Of a stretch of DNA of 64,000 nt, positions 60,847 through 64,000 are shown one piece after another. The notes beneath the pieces were generated by a model. It was not told the DNA's origin and searched no databases. It was given only the letters and a program-made list of their open reading frames with translations. This stretch comes from Eggerthia catenaformis OT 569 = DSM 20559 (lineage in GTDB: Bacteria; Bacillota_I; Bacilli_A; Erysipelotrichales; Coprobacillaceae): positions 384,166 through 448,165 of the forward strand of contig NZ_KB446647.1 of NCBI RefSeq assembly GCF_000340375.1. The letters are read 5' to 3'. The translations under genes and the position numbers were made by a program. Within the stretch, counting starts at the first letter, position 1, and each line of letters begins with the position of its first letter.

Positions 60847-61818
60847 TTATAATTCCTTATATTTTTTATTCTGTATAATTGATTCCGGTAATTTTATTTC
60901 TAATGCATCAGCAGTTTTCTTATTAACATAAATATTTAGATCTGTTTTAAAAACTTTAACCGGTAATTCACTAATCTTTTTCCCTTTTAATATCTGATCC
61001 GTCATTCTTGCTGTTTCTTTTCCTAATTCTTCATAATCAATACCTACTGTTAGAAAACCTCCATCTTTAACCATTGAATCAGCTCCAGTATAAAATGGTA
61101 TTTTAGCTTTAATAGCAGCTTTACCGGCTGCTGCCATAGCAGAAGCTACAGTATTATCGTTTGGTGAAAAAATTGCTTCACATTTTGATGATAAGACATT
61201 CACTGCACTTTGTACTTCATTGACAGATGAAACAGCTGCTTCTTCTACTTGAATATTTTTCTTTAAAAGATAGGCTTTAGCATTCTTAATATTTGTAACC
61301 GAATTAGCTTCTCCTTTATTATAAAGCAAACCTATTTTCTTAAGCTTAGGCTGAACCTCCAATGCCTTTTCCAGAATCTGATCAACTTGCACTTCATCAC
61401 TGGTTCCTGTCATATTCTTATTAGGATGAGTAAGAGAAGATGTTAATTTAGCGCCTATCGGATCACTGACAGCACTAAAAATAACCGGTGTTTTATTTGC
61501 TAGTTTAGCTACACTCTGAGCAGCAGGAGTTGCGATTGCTACTACAGCATTCAAATTTTTCCCCTGAAACTCATTCGCAATAGATGCTAAAGTATTTGTA
61601 TCGCCATTCCCATTTTTAAAACTATATTCAATATTCTTATCATTATATCCCAACTTTTCCATTTCCTTATCAAAAGCATTTTTGATTGTATTAAGGGATG
61701 TATGATCCATAAGCTGAATAATGCCTACTTTCTTTTTAGTGCCTGTAGACTGACTGCATCCTGCAAGCATACTAAGAGTTAAAGCGATTAATAAGACTGT
61801 TCCTGTGATTCTTTTCAT
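60847..61818 (-). CDS. trpX: tryptophan-type ABC substrate-binding lipoprotein
   Basis: 323 residues. The signal peptide ends in lipobox MLAGC (Cys21). The body is the ABC_sub_bind family: VGIIQLMDHTSLNTIKNAF, NAVVAIATPAAQSVA, VIFSAVSDPIGAKL and PFYTGADSMVKDGGFLTVGIDYEELGKETA. TrpX-type proteins with Trp T-boxes are known in streptococci. The start has AGGAGG. Tryptophan as ligand rests on the UGG specifier upstream. Confidence 0.9.
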   Translation of the reverse strand: MKRITGTVLLIALTLSMLAGCSQSTGTKKKVGIIQLMDHTSLNTIKNAFDKEMEKLGYNDKNIEYSFKNGNGDTNTLASIANEFQGKNLNAVVAIATPAAQSVAKLANKTPVIFSAVSDPIGAKLTSSLTHPNKNMTGTSDEVQVDQILEKALEVQPKLKKIGLLYNKGEANSVTNIKNAKAYLLKKNIQVEEAAVSSVNEVQSAVNVLSSKCEAIFSPNDNTVASAMAAAGKAAIKAKIPFYTGADSMVKDGGFLTVGIDYEELGKETARMTDQILKGKKISELPVKVFKTDLNIYVNKKTADALEIKLPESIIQNKKYKEL

Positions 61819-61839
61819 ATTGTTTTCCTCCTATCTCCC

Positions 61840-62084
61840 TTAAAACAAAAACATCTGTCCTGAAAAAGGACAGATGTTAAAAATCTGCTATACCACCTTT
61901 TGGTGTAAGGGAATGCTATCACATTCTTACATGTAACGTATGTATTACGTCAAAGGATACTCATTACTTTTCCCCTTTGCCCTCACAGGTCCATTTGCTT
62001 ATACGTATTTATCAGGCTTCCACCTTTTCCTGATTCTCTGTAAAATCGTTTATAAACGTTATCTCCTGCTCTCAGGTTTTCTTA
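61840..62084 (-). ncRNA. T-box riboswitch, Trp specifier UGG (trpXYZ leader)
   Basis: The T-box core is GGTGGTATAGC, a variant of GGTGGTACCGC (about 61903-61893). It is followed by a terminator with stem ACATCTGTCC / GGACAGATGT (61877-61851) and TTTTTG. Stem I shows AGGTGGAAGCC and AAATGGACCTGTGAGG. The specifier is UGG (61993-61991), Trp, in the same register as the glyQS leader (codon followed by A). The 5' end is approximate. Confidence 0.9.
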
Positions 62085-62113
62085 AATATACCACCATAAT
62101 ATTTTTAGGTCAA
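62085..62113 (-). promoter_or_regulatory. promoter of the trpXYZ leader
   Basis: Minus-strand TTGACC (62113-62108), 17-bp spacer, TATATT (62090-62085). It lies between the AarF gene and the T-box. Confidence 0.75.
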
Positions 62114-62144
62114 TATATTTTCTAGAAAAAATAAATATTTAATA

Positions 62145-63722
62145 TTATTTTTCCATTTTCCATAATAATAAGATCATTAAAATAGTAGCAATTAAATATC
62201 CTAAAAAAGACAGAAATGGTAGACCGAGAATAACTTTAGGAAGTGGTGAAAGAACTAAAATAGAACTGCTGATATAAATAAATCCTATCAGTAAAGCAAC
62301 TACAATATGATTGTAATTATGCCTTTGAGCCGTTAAGTCTTTCTCACTTTGAGAAGTACTATGATTAATAGTCAGATGCCCGTTCTTTAAAAGTTTTAAG
62401 ACATCATAGAAAATAGATGGAGATGCTATACCTTTCTTTAAAGAAGTATAAATATCACGTAGAATATGAATGGTCTGTGTTTTCCAACTTAATTCTCTTT
62501 GCCACTTAATCCTCATATGATTAGCTAACACTTCCAGTAAATTAATACTTGGCTCTACTTTACCTAATGTCCCTTCCATAGTAATCAGACTGCGGCAAAG
62601 TATTGTCAGATCACTCGGTACAGCAATCTTATTGCTTTTCACTATGACCAATAATCCTTCAATAAGAGGTCCAAAATTAAAATCACCAAAATCAATCTGT
62701 TTGTATTTTTCTACAATATTATTTAACTGACTGATAAGCTGAGTTTCATTAATCTGTTGATTTGTTTTAACAAGCATTAAAAATGCATCCTGTAAATCAT
62801 AAATATCATCATCTAAAATAGCTTTAATACCCTTAGTTAAAATCTGCTGAGTTACCGGTGTTACAGTACCCATCATTCCAAAATCAATAAAAGCAATTTT
62901 TCCATCAATAATATGAATATTACCGGGATGAGGATCCGCATGAAATAATCCATCATCAAGAACCTGCTTACAATAATTCTCTGCTGTATTCTTGGCAATT
63001 TCTCTCATATCATAACCATTCAATAATAATTCATTATGATTATCTATCTGAATACTACCTACATCATCCATTGTTAATAATCTATGTGTTGTATATTCAT
63101 GATAAACACGAGGGACAAGAATATAAGCAATATCCTGCTGATTCTCCCTGAAACGATCAATATTTTCTGCTTCCTTAATAAAATCCATTTCAAGCTGAGA
63201 AGTCCTCCACAATTCCTCAACAACTGCTTTAAAATCTAAGAGATTCCCGGTTCCGGCAGCTAATTTTATAATCGAACATGCTTTTCTAATAAGCTTGATG
63301 TCAGCTTCCATTGTTTCATAAATATGAGGTCTCTGAATTTTTAAAACAACCTTCTCACCGGAAACTAGCACTGCTCTATGTACCTGTGCAATAGAAGCAC
63401 TTCCTAACGGTTCTTTATCAACAGAAAGAAAAACTTCATTGATTGATGTTGCTAGTTCTTCTTCAATACAATATCTAATTGTCTGATAATCTAATGGAGC
63501 AACATCAGTACGAAGTTTTTCTAATTCTTGACAGTATTCATTAGGAAGGATATCACTTCTCATACTCATAATCTGTCCAAATTTTACATATGTCGGTCCT
63601 AAGTCTTCTAATATTTCTCTCAATGTTACAGGTGTCAGACCGGTTATAATACGATGCTTATTTAGTACAGATATTATTTCACTTAATCTTTTAGAAGCAT
63701 GTTTTTCATTAACTTCACCCAT
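62145..63722 (-). CDS. AarF/ABC1/UbiB-family atypical kinase
   Basis: 525 residues from the ATG at 63722 (AGAGG upstream). An alternative start at 63809 would overlap the upstream gene by 86 nt. It has the UbiB-type N-terminal KxGQ equivalent (GPTYVKFGQIMSMRSDILP), VVLKIQRPHI with the ATP-binding Lys, DPHPGNIHI and IDFGMMG, then two C-terminal membrane helices. Family members support isoprenoid/quinone biosynthesis by an uncertain mechanism. It follows the phasin-like gene by 1 nt. Confidence 0.9.
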   Translation of the reverse strand: MGEVNEKHASKRLSEIISVLNKHRIITGLTPVTLREILEDLGPTYVKFGQIMSMRSDILPNEYCQELEKLRTDVAPLDYQTIRYCIEEELATSINEVFLSVDKEPLGSASIAQVHRAVLVSGEKVVLKIQRPHIYETMEADIKLIRKACSIIKLAAGTGNLLDFKAVVEELWRTSQLEMDFIKEAENIDRFRENQQDIAYILVPRVYHEYTTHRLLTMDDVGSIQIDNHNELLLNGYDMREIAKNTAENYCKQVLDDGLFHADPHPGNIHIIDGKIAFIDFGMMGTVTPVTQQILTKGIKAILDDDIYDLQDAFLMLVKTNQQINETQLISQLNNIVEKYKQIDFGDFNFGPLIEGLLVIVKSNKIAVPSDLTILCRSLITMEGTLGKVEPSINLLEVLANHMRIKWQRELSWKTQTIHILRDIYTSLKKGIASPSIFYDVLKLLKNGHLTINHSTSQSEKDLTAQRHNYNHIVVALLIGFIYISSSILVLSPLPKVILGLPFLSFLGYLIATILMILLLWKMEK

Positions 63723-63723
63723 T

Positions 63724-63999
63724 CTATTCCTCTGAATGTTCTTCTTGATCCAATTCGGATAGTTTCCGGCGAAGAATATCCCTTTCTTCTTTAGAAAGTT
63801 TTTCAACACGATTAATCATTGCATCAGCGACTTTCTCTGATGCTTTATGCTTTAATTCTTCATTAAGAACTTTTCCCTGATCTACAGTAAGCTCTCCTTT
63901 TTTGACAAGCTCGTCAATCATTTCTTTAGATTTTTCAGCTGTTAAAGCTGCTGCTCCAATACCTAATAATAAAAGCTTCTTAATATTATCACTTAACTG
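63724..63999 (-). CDS. phasin-like coiled-coil protein (5' end outside window)
   Basis: Open to the right edge of the window, so the N-terminus is missing. It reads LLLLGIGAAALTAEKSKEMIDELVKKGELT and continues as a highly charged helical protein ending LRRKLSELDQEEHSEE. The layout (small hydrophobic/Ala part, LVKKGELT, amphipathic helix) is that of the PHA-synthesis-regulator/phasin-like family, often encoded just upstream of AarF kinases. It is 1 nt from the AarF start and probably translated with it. Function unknown. Confidence 0.75.
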   Translation of the reverse strand, partial: QLSDNIKKLLLLGIGAAALTAEKSKEMIDELVKKGELTVDQGKVLNEELKHKASEKVADAMINRVEKLSKEERDILRRKLSELDQEEHSEE

Positions 64000-64000
64000 A

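Noticed and set aside
1-64000. CRISPR arrays, tRNA or rRNA genes, prophage
   Set aside because: No regularly spaced repeats, no tRNA cloverleaf or rRNA-like stretches and no phage structural genes were found on reading.

Overview
The window is a dense, AT-rich chromosomal segment of a low-GC Gram-positive bacterium (Firmicutes/Bacillota). Support comes from strong AGGAGG ribosome binding sites, TTGACA/TATAAT promoters, four T-box riboswitches, HrcA/CIRCE control of clpB, a CcpA-type regulator and B. subtilis-like gene neighbourhoods. The reduced core set, the divergent MurE-like ligase and the low GC suggest the Erysipelotrichia/Coprobacillus-like gut lineage, but that placement is inference. 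No rRNA, tRNA, CRISPR array, prophage or integrase is visible. The only mobile DNA is a transposase remnant near 45.9-46.1 kb. Almost all genes are on the minus strand. The exceptions are a mutY 3' end, one membrane protein at 9.8 kb and a four-gene cluster at 56.2-58.1 kb.

Layout. 0-6.5 kb: mutY end (+), then on the minus strand phoH, rpsU and a tightly packed rsmE / unknown / mtaB / murE-like / deoC cluster. 7-14 kb: clpB with two CIRCE operators, two orphan membrane proteins, a DAHP synthase, an MFS transporter and a 2-hydroxyacid dehydrogenase broken by an in-frame amber codon. 14-21 kb: rpsO-pnp-maf, truB-ribF, tyrS with a Tyr T-box, and a deoxynucleoside kinase. 21-28 kb: a ClC-type transporter, the conserved murC-ytxG-ytxH-ccpA block, alanine dehydrogenase, and an HPr domain fused to a D-lactate dehydrogenase. 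28-42 kb: an hisS-aspS-M24 peptidase operon under an Asp T-box, then rsh, apt, recJ and comN as in Bacillus, interrupted by a GH13 lipoprotein and an SPFH/zinc-ribbon pair. 42-45.7 kb: an amino-acid ABC transporter plus PLP enzyme under a T-box whose specifier reads as Arg (CGC). 46-56 kb: small orphan proteins, PHP phosphatase, DegV, dCMP deaminase, rluD-lspA, a hemolysin-III protein, an NSS transporter, an rRNA methyltransferase, a dipeptidase, an RsuA-type synthase and a ParB-like mini-protein. 56-58 kb (+): RpiR-type regulator, GlsB-like, ArsC/Spx-like and SMI1/KNR4 proteins. 58-64 kb: a COG0523 GTPase with an altered metal motif, trpXYZ under a Trp T-box, and an AarF/ABC1 protein coupled to a phasin-like protein cut by the window edge.

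How the genes work together. Most encode translation and RNA maturation (rpsU, rpsO, tyrS, hisS, aspS, truB, rluD, rsuA, rsmE, mtaB, RNA m5U methyltransferase, pnp), cell wall synthesis (murC, murE-like, lspA) and stress control (rsh, clpB, ccpA). Amino-acid starvation is a shared theme: three-tRNA-family synthetase genes and two amino-acid importers have T-box leaders, and rsh lies next to one of them. The most novel-looking items are the HPr-LdhA fusion, in which His15 is kept and Ser46 is replaced by Asn, the divergent MurE, the CxCC-less COG0523 GTPase and the predicted Arg T-box operon that includes an aminotransferase-fold enzyme.
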